64,000 bases of DNA from Multifurca ochricompacta (GCA_022496185.1 WTXG01000001.1:1302001-1366000), one strand, 5' to 3'. Counted from the stretch's first letter, positions 21,591 through 34,125 are shown. Notes: a model not told the origin generated them from the letters alone. Numbers and translations: made by a program.

Positions 21591-24262
21591 ATGTGGCCTT
21601 CATCATCGAGGAGGCTTGTGGGACAGATACAGCTTTGTTTCCAAAGTTTCCAAGTATCCCACCGTCGTCTGCTTGCCACCCAACCGCAGTTCCACCAACC
21701 CTCCCCGTTGACACTGCGCCCTTATCAAGAAATTTGTTTAAAGGCATGTTTAGATGCCCATAACTCAGGAGCTTCGCGCATTGGCGTCTCTCTGCCAACC
21801 GGAGCGGGAAAGACAGCAGTTTTCATTTCACTTCTTTCCCGCCTAGAGCCAAGAAGAGACAGGCCGAACGCAACAAGGTCATTGGTTATTGTCAATAGCA
21901 TAGAGCTAGCAAAACAAGCTGCAGCCCAGGCACAACGCCAGCGGCCGGATTGGATAGTGGAAATCGAACAGGGTCGCAAGCACAAGGCGTCAGGCGATGC
22001 CAATTTGTGAGTCTTCATTAGATTCCCTCCTGTGATCCCAATCATTCGATCAATCTGTGGGAAGGACTGTCGCAACGTACCAAACTCTACTTGAAGCAGG
22101 GCGTCTGCATAAATTCTCGCCTCAGGGTTTCAAGGCTATCGTAGTCGACGAAGCTCATCACGCTGCAGCTCCATCGTACGTCCGCATAATTCGTTTCTCC
22201 ATGTAGTGACCTTTACTTTTCCGGGCTCAGATACCGCCGCATACTGTCCTTCTTTCATCCGGAGATTCAGTGTCCAGAAAATCATACCCATGCCTGTCCT
22301 GCTCGGGACGTTGTTCCAATCTTTGGATTTTCGGCAACCTTCAGCAGACATGATGGGCTCGCACTCGGCTCGGTATTTGAAAGGATTGTGTATCACCGAG
22401 ACTTCCTCGACATGATTAGAGAGCAGTGGTGTGCCCAGAAGCTGTCCTTACATGGGAAAAAGATTGACTTTATCTCGCATAGGCTTTGTAATGTTCGTTT
22501 CACAACGGTGAAAGCCAACATCAACTTGAAAGACGTCACCATAAGCACCCATAGCGGAGACTTCAGCGCGACCAGCCTCGCGCATGTCATCAACACGGAG
22601 ACACTTAACAGGCTTGTTATTCAAACGTGGCTAGACAAAGCAGGTTCGTCCCTGTAATCATTGCTGCGCCCCCAACCAAAGCTTTTGCACAAACTTGTAT
22701 AGCCAAGGAACGCAAGTCAACCATCGTCTTCGCTGTCAATGTTGCTCATGCTCGGGCGCTGACAAAAACATTTCAATCGGCGGGCGTCGACGCTCGATAC
22801 CTATACTCTGGAACACCCAACGCAGAGCGCAGTGCACTGATCGAGCACTTCAGAGTGGGAGACTTTCCTGTGCTCCTAAACTGCGGTAAGCTGCACGGTC
22901 CAGCTACTCTCAGAATGCTTTTTAACATTTTCCTTGCTGTCATGCAGCTCTATTAACCGAGGGCACTGACATTCCCAACATTGACTGCGTGATTATTGCA
23001 CGACCCACGAAATCACGAAATTTATTCCTTCAGATGGTAATTCACCAGTATATTGTGCGCCCAATTGATTTCTGAGGACATCTATAGATCGGACGCGGAA
23101 TGAGGCTGTCCCCTGACACGGGAAAGCAAGATTGCCACGTTATTGACTTTGTTGATTCGGTGGATCGCCTTGTCGGCATTGTCAGCGCGCCAACCCTGTT
23201 TGGCTTGGACCCGGCAGCAGTGGAAAATGGTGCAATCAATGGGTTGACCCAGTCTCCCTAGACACTGATGCTTTTCGACTCAGTTGTAGATACTCAAGAA
23301 CGGGAACCGGATCCCACTAACGGAGATTCGAGGGCCGCTCATCCCATTGGAGACAATCGACTTAGCGTTCCAGACCCAAAGTCGGTCACCTACATTGACT
23401 ACGACAATCCTTTCACTCTGGTCAATCAGAGCCAAGGAATATTACCTCACATAGCGCGGCTCAGCAGGAATGCCTGGGTTGACTGTGGTGATGGCATATG
23501 TGTCCTTGAATGCTTGGGTAAAGGCCACATTCGTATCGAACCCATTCCCGGAAGTGAGCATGGCTTACACTGATGTAAGGGTATCTCCATTTGACTTTTT
23601 TTTTTTTCTTTCCTGTGTAGCCGAAAATCACTTCCACGCACACTATGCCCCAGCAATTCATCCTGAAACAGCCTCCGCTCTGAATATATCCAGGTTTCAA
23701 ACAAATAGGAAGATCCTTGATGCAAGCGACCTCGCTGGCGCCGTGCGAGGCTGCGATACATATGTTGCTGAAAAGGTTCTGAAGGGACCTTTGTCACTAG
23801 CGTAAGTGACTTCTCTCCTGCATGACATGCTGATTCAACCTCAACTCAAGACTATGGCGCACGGCGAAGTGGCGAGAAGGACCGGCGTCCCCTGCCCAGA
23901 AATTATTGGTGGCCAAGAAGTGGGGATATGTTTACAAGTCTGTGCGGGATTTCCGCGAGCTTCCAGATGATGTCACATTCCCGGAACGATTGAGAACTTT
24001 GACCAAAGGCGAAGCTGCGCACATCATTACACGATTGAAACACGGAGCACTGGTTGGTAGATTCTGCATCGTAGCAGAGGCTGCAGCGTCAATGACTGTT
24101 TTTCAACAGCGTCGATATACGAAGAAACTCATGATTCATCGGAAGCTTGAGGCGGCTATAGCAAAGGAGAAGCAGCGACAGGCCAAGGAGCATGTTCGCG
24201 TTGGCCCATTAGCTCCAATTATTCCGCAGAGTACTGTGACCGTGGATGTCGTGTCAACTTAG
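21591..24262 (+). CDS. IRC3: Mitochondrial DEAD/H-box DNA helicase IRC3
   Basis: SF2 helicase that keeps mitochondrial DNA stable. Exons join(21591..22006,22065..22175,22231..22428,22483..22643,22703..22885,22948..23036,23088..23219,23262..23553,23621..23801,23851..24262), 724 residues. A basic presequence precedes [15 protein letters not shown]. Motif I is [12 protein letters not shown], motif II is VVDEAHHAA (DEAH), motif III is GFSATF, motif V is [11 protein letters not shown] and motif VI is [10 protein letters not shown]. The IRC3-type C-terminal extension follows ([31 protein letters not shown]). One join is uncertain: 23220-23261 is a 42-base intron with a weak GTGGAA donor, needed to remove an in-frame TAG. 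If it is not spliced, the protein would stop there. Confidence 0.87.
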
Positions 24263-24367
24263 AGGTGAGAGCCGTAGCACGAGTCACGCAATAGGAGCAG
24301 TGTCTCGAGATGACCATGTAGTTAAAATTGGCTGTGTTATATACCATTGATAGCTTCTGTACTATGC

Positions 24368-27309
24368 CTATGTAGATGTAGAGAGTGAAGGCGACACCGC
24401 GAGCGGACTCTGTAATGTTTCTATCGCGGCAGATTGAGCCAGCCTGATAATACCGTCCAGTAACCCTGGGTTGTTAAATGCGGATAAATTTTGCGCCAGA
24501 GCCGCGAGGATGGCACCAACTAAGCTGTCCCCCGCCCCTGTGACGTTGACAATAGACTGAGGGTCTATAGTATGGGATGGATAGTGCTTAATCACGACGG
24601 TTTCAGATTTACCATGCGCGACAATCTGCCGTCGGCGGATATCGCTTCGCTCTCCCATCCAGGCTGTCGGCTCACCACTGGGGAATCGCATTGCCAACAA
24701 CACGCCGAGCTCTCCACATTTGATTATGAGGTGTTGGAAAAATGGGAGGAGGTTTATGGCCATTTGTGTAACCCCTTGGTCCACTAAGAATGATAGCGTC
24801 TTGCCGTTTGGCCCGGCTGTTTGACGCGCCAACTGCTCCATTGACAAGCGAAATTCTGTTCCAAGCGAGAAATCGTCAATAGTTCTCCACCAATAATCGT
24901 GGCTTGTTAACTCCCAAGGACCCGCGCGAGCACAGTTGTAAATTTCTGTCAGCTCGAAGAGGTTTGGAGAGGCGAATCGGATTGGAGGGCGCTGAAAACC
25001 TGATTCCAGAGCTGAGGAGATGGCAGGTAGAATGGAAACGGATTTGATCACGGAAGTGGGTTCGCTGCAGCGCGTGAGATGGAAGGGATCCACTTGACTG
25101 ATTTCGTGGACTTACAAAAATGCTAACGAAAAGTCGAACATCTGTGACCATTGAGCAGCCACAAGGAATGCAGGACTCACTTGGAACATTCGCCGTATTA
25201 CAGTGCCGAACCACTGCCTTGAGTACATCAGGTGAAACATTAGCATCCATTGCGACAAGAGCTGGAGCATGTCTAATGATATGAGAGACGACCTGTGCTA
25301 AGCCATCAGCTTCCTATCTTTGAGGGTGTAAGTATCGTCCTACCTCTTCCGCTTCAATTGACTGGACTATTTTCATATCTGCCACACCTCCAATGAGGTT
25401 TCCCGAACCGTCGAGAACCATGTTGCACACAGCTGATCGTTGATGGCTTGTCGTAACTCCATCCGTTCGCATCCCAATCCTTCGCATCTCTTCCAAAAGT
25501 AGGCGACCCAATGAGTCATCGCCCACGGAAGAGATGAGAACGGTTGCTGAGGGCTGGGCTTGGAACTTTGACGTGGAGATTCGGTATGCGGCTTCGGCAA
25601 CATTTCGGCCAACACCGCCCAGGTGAAGAGCAACTGTTCCGGGGGACGTAGATTGTCGGCCGCGGGAATCATGAGTATCTGATGTTACACTCGCTTGTGA
25701 AACGACATCAACAGCGGCAGAACCTATGACCACGAGTTTGGTCGGGGTTGAAACAACTGTTGGGACGCTCCCCTAAACCGGTAAGGAATTTAGGTGACAT
25801 CAAAAAATAAGTGTTAAGATCCCACAGCTGCAACATGCCTCCCGCTGTGCTGTCCAATCAATTTAGCATAAGCAACTGCTATCTGAGCCCCTTTAAGTGC
25901 CGTATTCTCGATCAGTGCAATGTCTATCCACGGCAACTATTCGTTTAGAATGAAGCAATATCCCAAAGGTACACTCACTACTCGAAAGAGATCTCCCCGA
26001 AGTCAATTCTCTCACTCGTTCGAGAAGCCATGGGGTAACGTCTTTCCCTGTCTGATCCATACCATTTTTCCGAGACTCTTGCACAGCCTGTTCAACAGCT
26101 TCCTGCAACTGCTTTCCGACGGTCGCATAGGAATCTGGTATTGGAACGCCGAATAGTACACCATTATTCATGCCTAGTCCCCACTGGGTAACTTACAGAG
26201 AGGAATATTTAGGGGATGACGAGTAAGGCAGCATCGTATACCACGTACAGAGAATATTGGCAGCAGCAGTGGGATCGTTTACTCGCCAAGGGCTCTGGAT
26301 CGCAGGGGATTTGAGCGCACGGTAACAAGACAGAGGAACGAGGACCAACTTTGAACCCACTGCTCGGGGAATAGAAGGCGGGAAAGTCCTGGGTCTTTCC
26401 ATAAGTCACAACTGGGACCCCAAGCGTTTCCTGTGCGCGTTGCATAACATGAAAGGAATAATCAGAGGTCTAAGCATGCAAACGTACAAGATACTCCAAT
26501 GTCCTGAATGTGTACTATTTTAGTAAAACTGTTCGCTCAATGAATGTCTGTAGAATTGACCTTCCGATATCCAGTATTGATTTTATCCCGGCGGACACCA
26601 AGCCTACGGGATATCTTGCGAGTTCCTGAAGGTCAGCGGAGACATCCATGGCTTTTGAGGCTCCATGAGCCGTCACGCAGTACTGAAATATTGTCAACTT
26701 ACAGTCTTCCCCACCGCGGTGTACCCCGCCCAACCTAGATCAGTATTTCAGACTTCAACAACTGTCAAGACGGGATCAGTAGCTAACCCTCCTGTAGCGA
26801 ATATCTACTAAGCGGCGCATTAATCGTTTCATCAATCCTGACATGAGGTTCGTCAATACCTTAATGCCAGCAAGTGCTGCGAATACGAGGGTAGCGCTGC
26901 AAGTGGTACCGCCGTCTTTCTTGAGCGCCATCGCAGTTGCTATGTCTCTCCTAGACAGCTTTACCGAACCACCGTTCGCGCGTACATCAGCCAGGTACTC
27001 CAGCTGTGTAGACTCGAGCCCAATCTTGACCCTCCCCTGGATAATGCCAATGGTTGCGGGAATAGCACCTCCTGAGCGCACATGTCGTTCAACCGACCTG
27101 GCGGTCTCCAAATTGATGGGATACGGCATTCCATGGGTGACAATCGTTGTTTCTAGGGCAACCAAAGGCCGGTTTTCGACAAGAGCTTGTTGGACCTCAG
27201 GATGGACATCGATGGGAATACCTCTTTCGCGCGCAGAAACCAGAGATGACGGAAGCCCCCTCGAGCTCTTCACAGAAGTTGAAAACTTTCGCGTGATACC
27301 GCGTAGCAT
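24368..27309 (-). CDS. Fused pseudouridine-5'-phosphate glycosidase and pseudouridine kinase
   Basis: Exons complement(join(24368..25110,25181..25292,25344..25772,25826..25923,25982..26173,26249..26294,26350..26430,26488..26503,26561..26651,26703..26734,26788..26804,26860..27309)), 768 residues. The N-half is PsuG (indigoidine-synthase-A family): VALETTIVTHGMPYP, SVKLSRRDIATAMA, GIKIFATGGLGGVHRGGEDS and YGKTQDFPAFYSPSSGF. The C-half is a PfkB sugar kinase: LVVIGSAAVDV, LHLGGVGRNVAEAAYR and the active-site NVTGAGDSLVGAI with catalytic Asp. Together they phosphorylate pseudouridine and then split it to uracil and ribose 5-phosphate. Exons of 16, 17 and 32 bases must be included to keep the frame. 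The least certain join is 25111-25180. A possible mitochondrial presequence is present at the start (RKFSTSVKSSRG). Confidence 0.9.
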
Positions 27310-27626
27310 AACTTGACGTGGCACAAGCTGTTGAAAAGCTGTTGGCTGCTGAGATCACAACAAGTTAGGCTTAGTAGTTAGTGCCAAGGTCGGGCCGAGG
27401 TGTTGTTGCTCTCATTCTCCTCACTCAATTCAATTCATCAGCTGGTGATTAAACGCAAAGTAAATACAAGAAAGGTAAATCAGGGAAGGAACAAGAGGAC
27501 AAAATAAACGGTGGTGCGTGGGGAAATGTTTCCATATATTTAATGAACGTCAGGATCAGCGTGCTCCTCAAACTCAACTCATTTCAGTTCCAAGTCGAGT
27601 CGAAACCTTAGGTTTAGTGAAATGCA
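27310..27626. other. Intergenic gap between ICE2 and the pseudouridine gene
   Basis: A 317-base gap between two tandem minus-strand genes. It must contain the promoter of the pseudouridine gene and the 3' end of ICE2. I see no open frame or repeat worth naming. Confidence 0.4.
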
Positions 27627-28975
27627 CTAGTCCACTTTCCACTCCTTCGTAATGGCATCGTCCTCACCACTTACAAGAAGTTCGATGCTCCAAATTACAA
27701 GAGTGAAGAAAATGTTCATCCACCGCCACCACACTTGCGATGAGTGGTCGAGGACTATAGAATGCCCATCTTCAGAGAACATCGGTAGAATATATTACAT
27801 AACACTTACGGAGAAGATGTGAATAAACAGTAACCAGGATTGATTGACGGTAAGTTAGGAGGATATGTGTTAGCTTCGATGTCTGATGTCGGGTTAGACA
27901 TTGTCAAGTCATAAGTCATGCAACTTGTGCTTACAGGTCGACCCTCCCAACCGTCATCCACGCCATAATCCGCCTCCCATGTATCTGCGCCAATAGATGG
28001 GAGTACGCGAGCGGCACCGAGCAGAATGGCGAGACGATATACGAGTGCACCAAGACTGGCTTCGGAAGAGTGTTCGTCACGAAGTTCACGAGGGTTTGAA
28101 GGTGTGGCATTATGTTGGATAGCAAGGGTGCACTGGGTACAATGTTATGGTGGCGAGATCCGATGGGAAACTATGACATACTACGAGGACGCAGGTCCGG
28201 AAAACGATTGTTGATCAAACCCACACAGCCAAAGATTATAGGCCATGAATAATGCGAGCCCAGAGGATTCAATGACGTTCGTTCGTCGTAACCCAAATCC
28301 GATGAAGGTTAGAAAAAGGAAAGCTGTTAATGCTGCGCCGAGCAAAGTCGCCGACAAGGGTGACATAGCTGCTGCAGGATAAGCCTGTCTCAAACAATCG
28401 GATGACTTGAGGAAAACACCGCATCAGAAAGAGTTCAGCACCCACCGCGACAATCCACCACGCAGATACTACATATGCTACCGCAGATGCAATAAGGAGA
28501 ACAAACTGATATGCCTCGCCTTTACCAACGAGTTCCCTTCCAACCTGACCAAGCTTTTGGACTACAAGCAGGCTGGATATGCCTTCCAGGATGATGAAGA
28601 GAGGGCTGGAAAGAGTGAGGATGGTGCCCCACCAGGATGCCAGGCTAAGAAGTAGCGGGTTCACAGACTGAGAGAATATGTTGAAACAGACGAGGAGAAG
28701 AAAGGGTTGTATAGGAAGCTGCATTGCTGGCAGCAACGAGGAACCCCAGAAAAGTTGCAACGTTCCATGAATGAGTGATTGGAGAAAGATAAGCAGAGAA
28801 AGGAGGAGGAAGGCAGGCTTGGAGAGCGTGGACAGTGTTAATGGGAGGAATAAGAGAACCTGTAAGGAATTGGATAATCTTAGAGAAGAAGGTTAGGATG
28901 AGTTCCACTTTTGAAAAAGTGGAACAACTACGTTGCAGTGCTAGAAAGGGCACCCCATAAAAATGAGGAGCTCAT
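27627..28975 (-). CDS. ICE2: ER membrane protein ICE2, with an apparent 1-base frameshift
   Basis: Multi-span ER protein that in yeast controls ER inheritance and neutral-lipid use. Exons complement(join(27627..27769,27810..27882,27935..28132,28182..28384,28446..28878,28932..28975)), about 364 residues if one base is restored. Hydrophobic helices are many (LLSLASWWGTILTLSSPLF, ILEGISSLLVVQKLGQV, TAFLFLTFIGFG). ICE2-like parts are YAPLLSNIMPHLQTLVNF, LVYRLAILLGAARVLPSIG and LTYRQSILVTVYSHLL. Exon 27935..28132 changes frame at about 28050: the first half reads in one frame, the second in another, and a single added base joins them. This may be a sequence error or a real mutation. Intron 27770-27809 is only 40 bases. 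Confidence 0.75.
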
Positions 28976-29055
28976 GGTTACGTTCATGAGAGTTGGCCTG
29001 AAGTTATATCTTCTGTATTGTGCATGAACTTATATTCATTTTGATTATTGTTGAC

Positions 29056-29092
29056 GTTGTTGTTGTTGTTGTTGTGGTGGTGGTGGTGGTGG
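29056..29092 (+). repeat. GTT then GTG trinucleotide microsatellite
   Basis: About six GTT units run straight into about six GTG/GGT units in the gap between ICE2 and DUG3. It lies upstream of the ICE2 start and downstream of the DUG3 stop. It is likely to vary in length between strains. Confidence 0.9.
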
Positions 29093-29208
29093 AGGGCAGA
29101 GGCAAGCTCAAACCCTTGCTCATCGCAGGGACAGAGATTTAGTTTAGAATTGTCTACCTTACAGTGAAATACTAGCCTACGCTATCCTTTCAATTACAAA
29201 GTTCAGAT

Positions 29209-30764
29209 CTACTGTAATTGTTTTGGGTGTGAATAGAATCCTTTGGCAACAGCTAAGTCAATATCACGAGGTTGAGCAGCCGGATCAGACAGAGGAACAT
29301 AGAACTTGTCGATGATGGGAATAAGTAACACGTTCATCTTCGCAGTGACGACGATCATATAATTAGTCTTAATTTCCATCCAGTCAGCTAAACAGAAAGA
29401 GGTCAACAACTATGTTACGTTCAAAGACTTCAACAAGTACCTTTCTCAAAAGTAAGGGGCTCGCTTGCAATCTAAAGATATCCTATCAGGCGACAATCAA
29501 TGACAGAGAGCGAGGAACTGGCCATGATTATGTTTTCGCGTTTGTCTGTTTTGGACATCTTGTAATGTCCACCCTCAGCGTATTCACTGAAAGTCGTCCC
29601 CGACGAAAACCACTATACAATCACGTGAGTTCTTCAACGTAGAGTTGAGGTCGAATCAACAAAACACGTACTAACGACGCTGCTTCATCATTCCGTGAGG
29701 AGACATATCGGGTCGCAACGACACTGACACCGTCCGTGACACAAAAGTTCATCAAGCTTGGCTATGAAGCACTTGCGTAGTTTGAAATGGAGGATGTTCG
29801 ATTTCCGGATAACGTACCTGGCTGATACCAGCCTCTTCTGCAAATTGATTCAGGGATGAGATAGTGTCTAGCATTGCCCTTTGGAGCTCGGCGTGCGTGA
29901 AGGACTGAGCGTGCGGATTTCGTAGCTGTAGCAAAATAAGCGTTAACATGCCGTCCGTCAATAGGAGGAGAGCTGCGCTAAGCAGACATTTGATAGGAAT
30001 AATGCGAAAGACCATTCCGAATCCGTGTTGCCATTCACTACGTTGAATATCTCATCAGGTAGCTGCTGCTGCAATCGCCTCTTGAATTTATGGAATTCTT
30101 CAATGCTGCCATTGTGCATGAACTGACCAGAGGTCAACTAAAAGTTATGCTGGAAACATGACAAAATAAACCATGATTTTTCCATGAACGAATGGGTGGC
30201 AGTTGTCCAGAGATAAGGAACCTGCGGTCGTCGCACGGACATGGGCGCTGGCGCATCGTTTAGGTAAGGGGAGGTGCGAGGAAACCAGAAGATACGAACA
30301 AAACCAAGGGTGATTTTATTTTCTCAGCAAGGCGTGTCAGGTTAACATTATTCCAGGCCTTTTTCTATCAGTACACAACGCCAGGAAGACCAGCGAGATA
30401 ACTTACCGGGGTAACGGAAGTAAAAATACAAGGCTGATTCCCGAGTTCCTCATCGTATGTGGAGTCATACCAGCCTGCCCGAGGATGCTCACGACCGAAC
30501 GATATTAACAAAAAGTCAGGGAGGCGCACCTACGCCGAAACCGTCTCCGTTAATGGGCCTACGCAAATCTACTCGCAGTCGGGAGTCGAAAGCCTGATTT
30601 ATGATTGAATGAGCTGGTCTCGTGAGAAGCTGCAGTGTCAGGGTCAGGTTAGTGTTCAGTCCAAGGTCCAGGGCTTGCTTACGTCTCCCGCGCCCGCGAA
30701 GAAAGAGACTTACGTGGGATAGTTGAACAGGCGAAGTTCCTTTATAAATGAGGAGGCGACACAT
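29209..30764 (-). CDS. DUG3: Glutamine-amidotransferase-type glutathione hydrolase DUG3
   Basis: Part of the cytosolic Dug2-Dug3 complex that removes glutamate from glutathione. Exons complement(join(29209..29387,29441..29471,29523..29612,29672..29761,29818..29925,29988..30122,30172..30247,30300..30358,30407..30474,30530..30629,30714..30764)), 328 residues. It begins MCRLLIYKG, so after Met removal the N-terminal Cys is the class II amidotransferase nucleophile. Other matches are RRPINGDGFGVGWYD, SPLVFAHVRATT, NCHPFVHGKIMFMHNGSIEE and VNGNTDSEW. The end has PRDIDLAVAKGFYSHPKQLQ. The intron 29472-29522 appears to use a GC donor (GCCAGT) instead of GT: no GT fits, and the frame holds a stop if it is kept. 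Confidence 0.92.
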
Positions 30765-30968
30765 TTCGATTGAAAGAAAGAGAAAGAGAACAAGTGGGCT
30801 TACGACGCAAAGGGTTTTTACTTTTACTGACACGTCAACAGATTGGGTCATTCTGTAGTGGTAGGCAGGCAGCGTGGCGACAACCTATACAGCACCACCA
30901 TCACCACCGAATACACACACAGTTACTAGTACTCATACACACATCCAAAATTCATGGTTGGGCTAACT

Positions 30969-32923
30969 TTAAAGGAACTCCTTGGGGCGGGAGCTAGGAT
31001 CACCCCCGGCCTCGTCATAAACCAGACCTGCCACACGAAAAGCGAGTTCTAGTCTTCGATCAGCATACAACTACATTGATTGATGTACAGGAAGCGCTAC
31101 ATACCATCCGCCTGAGACTTAATGGCAGCCTCCGCATATACGCGAACAACATCTTCCGTTCCGCTTGGTCGTACAAAGGAGCGCCCACCATCGTAGCGTC
31201 TTACCAAGTCGTCGATCTTGCCCTGCAATCCTTTCGGGCTTACCAACTGACGCTCGGCATCCTCGGTCTGAAAAGCGTGTCTATCTTCAACTATCACTTT
31301 GACTAGTCTGTTAGGCAAGTCGACATAAAGCGAGTCCCACTCAAGGCCCGAATATAACCGATGAGCGAGTACAACTTCGACAAGCAGCATATCCGAAATT
31401 GCATCGCCCACACTCTGATTAATCAGTTGCGTAAGGTTTAGCAGGTGATTCAGTGCGGTCGATTGGGCAGGGGTCGATGGTTCGTGATGGGCAAGAGTCT
31501 CTTGGGTCCCAGTTGAGAAGAGGACTGTACCGTGCCCATTCGCTTCGAAGTAAACACCAATATCAAAGCGCTCGGCAGCATGGTGAAGATGTTTGACACC
31601 TGTAGGCACACAACGCACCGGGAGTCGCTGATGCAAAAACATTGGATCAGCCAGACAACAGCGGGTTACTACAAAAAATCTGGCACCTCTGCTAAATATT
31701 TTGTTGAACTTCCATTTGCATACGCGGTTTGGACGACACCCACTTTGACGTCGGATTCCAGGCCAGCAGTTTTGATCAAGTCAACAACGAATCCTGCCAC
31801 AAGCGCCGCAATTTTGTCTCCATCCAGCATCCGAAACTGGTTCCGCTCGTCAATGTAGAAATACATTAGCCTGTCCGCATCCCCATCAAAACTGCAGCCC
31901 CTCTGGCCAATTTTTAGGTGATTGGCCAGTGATGGCGGTAGCTTCTGTAATGTTTTTACATAGTCAGCCCCACATAAATTGTTTAGGGCGCCAGGGGTTG
32001 AAGTTGCGGTGTTATGGGGTATCAGTTTTAGGCTGTCTCCAAGTTGGGGTGAGATCTTGCTGATAGCATCCGCGCCAACACCGTTGGCACAGTCTACAAT
32101 CAGGGGCGGAAGTGGTTGCTTCCCGGCCTAGGAATCGCCCGAGTCCAAAGGCGAATAATGATTCACAGATGGTAACTTACCACCAGTCTTTTGAAGGCGC
32201 CGCTGAGCTTTTCGTAGTAGCCCTCTTCCGAGTCATCACCGTAAGTGTCTTTTGTGCCCTTGGTATTGATGGTGCGCACGAGATAATGAAGGATTGGAGT
32301 GGTCACTATTCCAGCGTCCCGTGGTTCGGCCCTTATTGCTGCTAAACCATCCCGGAGTGATGCGACCAAAGCTGGTCCAGACGGTCGAGTGTCCCGGCCA
32401 TATACAACTCTAGCTGGTTTTGACAGGTCAATCTTGGCAAATCGAACGATCGCCTCGATGGCCTCAATCAGATCACTCGTCGTAGCAGCGTTGGCCAATG
32501 TGGATGCATGTGCCTCCCAGGATGCTTCAAGCATTTCCCCGCGGGGGTCGACGAGTTTTACGCCGTTATCCTTTTTCAGAGAAACAGGATTAGCAGTAGC
32601 AATGGAGAGACCGAAACATGTTTTCGAATGACTCGTTACGAACATCTTCGGGATTGTGGGACGCAGTGACCATCACGCCGATAGTCTTACCATCTAATTT
32701 CTTGCTGCGCAATCCTGCAAGGATACCTACCCTAAATAGAACAGAGTCCAAGACGGATCCTCTGATTGAGACTTGAGTAAGTAAGATGAAAGTTTACGAG
32801 GTCAGCATGGGCGTACAATGTCCTAAAGCCCGCGGTACCATACTGATACCTGATATGGGACAGCTTAGGGTGAGCATCTGCGAGACGAGGAATCTCTTGA
32901 TAATGCTGAAACTGATTAGACAT
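30969..32923 (-). CDS. PCM1: Phosphoacetylglucosamine mutase
   Basis: Converts N-acetylglucosamine 6-phosphate to the 1-phosphate, a step to UDP-GlcNAc for chitin, N-glycans and GPI anchors. Exons complement(join(30969..31027,31105..31627,31687..32127,32181..32570,32644..32761,32817..32923)), 545 residues. The catalytic serine loop is [11 protein letters not shown], the metal-binding loop is [15 protein letters not shown], the sugar-binding region is [10 protein letters not shown] and the phosphate-binding loop is [17 protein letters not shown]. All four alpha-phosphohexomutase signatures are intact. Introns are 49-78 bases with normal signals. It is divergent from SEC17. Confidence 0.93.
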
Positions 32924-33090
32924 GTTAAAATGATCTTGGATGGGGATGGACTGAGAGTTCCGACTAACTAACTAACTAGAATAATGAATGATACATACAT
33001 CCCAAGTGATTACGTCAGAGCCTTGAGCTCTATCATTAACATCATCACCACAACACAACGAAACCTCAATCTCACGCCCACTCGTCGCCA

Positions 33091-34125
33091 ATGCCTTCAA
33101 AATCACCAGCTCAGATATTATTAGAAAAAGCGGATAAGAGGGCAAACGCTTCTACTGGCTGGCTCTCTTCTTCCTCTACCAAATTCGAGGAGGCAGGCGA
33201 CTTGTATCAGCAAGCAGCAAACGCATTCAAACTTGAGAAACTCTTTAGAGAAGCGGGGGATGCATTTTCCAAGGAGGCAGAGTGTCGAGAGAAATGCAAA
33301 GAGACGAATGACGCTGCCAATGCTTGGTGGAACGCTGCAAAAGCTTACAAGAGGGGCTTCCCCGATCGTGCGTTAATCGGCTGCCCATTAATCATAAATC
33401 GCTGAGGTCTTCCTTTCCTCAGTCGCAATTCAAGCGCTGTCGCAGACCGTCATTCATTTAACTCAAGCCGGTCGCTTCCGTCAGGCTGCTGATCGAGAGA
33501 AAGAGATTGCTCAGATTTATCTCCAAGACCAAAATGATCTCCGTCGTGCTTGCGAGAGTTTTGAGCGCGCAGGTGAATGGTATGCTCAAGAGGACGCCAC
33601 TGCGTGCGTTGTTCCTTTTGTTGTTTTATTTGAATGCAAATTTGACAAACGGGCACAACACAGTACCGCCAATGCTTGTTTCAAAGATGCAGCAGATCTT
33701 CATGCTGAGCTGGAGGAGTATCAGATTGCGATATCGCGTTATGACCAAGTTGCAGATCACTCTCTCGGCTCTGCCTTGACCAAGTATAGCGTCAAAGATT
33801 ACTGGCTCAAGGCCCTTCTCTGTGCGCTCGCATCGCAGGTGTGTCGTCATTCCGGTGCGCTGTGTCCCGCTGGTGAATATTCCACCAGGATTATGTGAGT
33901 GCTCGGCGAAACTTGTCACGTTACGGACAGCTGGACGTCTCGTTCACCTCCACGCGCGAAGCAAAGTTCATCACTGCATTGACCGAAGCCCTCGAACAAG
34001 GTGACGAGGAGGCCTTTACAGCCGTGGTGTACGAGTATGACCAGGTTACAAAGCTGGACAATTGGAAAACGGCGATATTATTGAAAGTTAAGAGAGGCCT
34101 TCAGCAGGCTCCTGGATTGACTTGA
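33091..34125 (+). CDS. SEC17: Alpha-SNAP, vesicle-fusion adaptor
   Basis: Binds SNARE complexes and recruits the NSF ATPase so that SNAREs are taken apart after fusion. Exons join(33091..33367,33423..33603,33664..33838,33889..34125), 289 residues, close to the usual 292. The TPR-like helical array is clear: FEEAGDLYQQAANAFKLEK, ANAWWNAAKAYKRGFPDLA, SFERAGEWYAQEDATATANA and YQIAISRYDQVADHSLGSAL. The C-terminus has FTAVVYEYDQVTKLDNWKT and ILLKVKRGL, the region that stimulates NSF. All three introns begin GTG and end AG and keep the frame. Confidence 0.94.

Noticed and set aside
27935..28132. Alternative ICE2 frame without a frameshift (ATPSNPRELRDEHSSEASLG reading)
   Set aside because: No donor of the right phase exists in the exon before it, and the other frame (PHLQTLVNFVTNTLPKPVL) aligns better with yeast Ice2.
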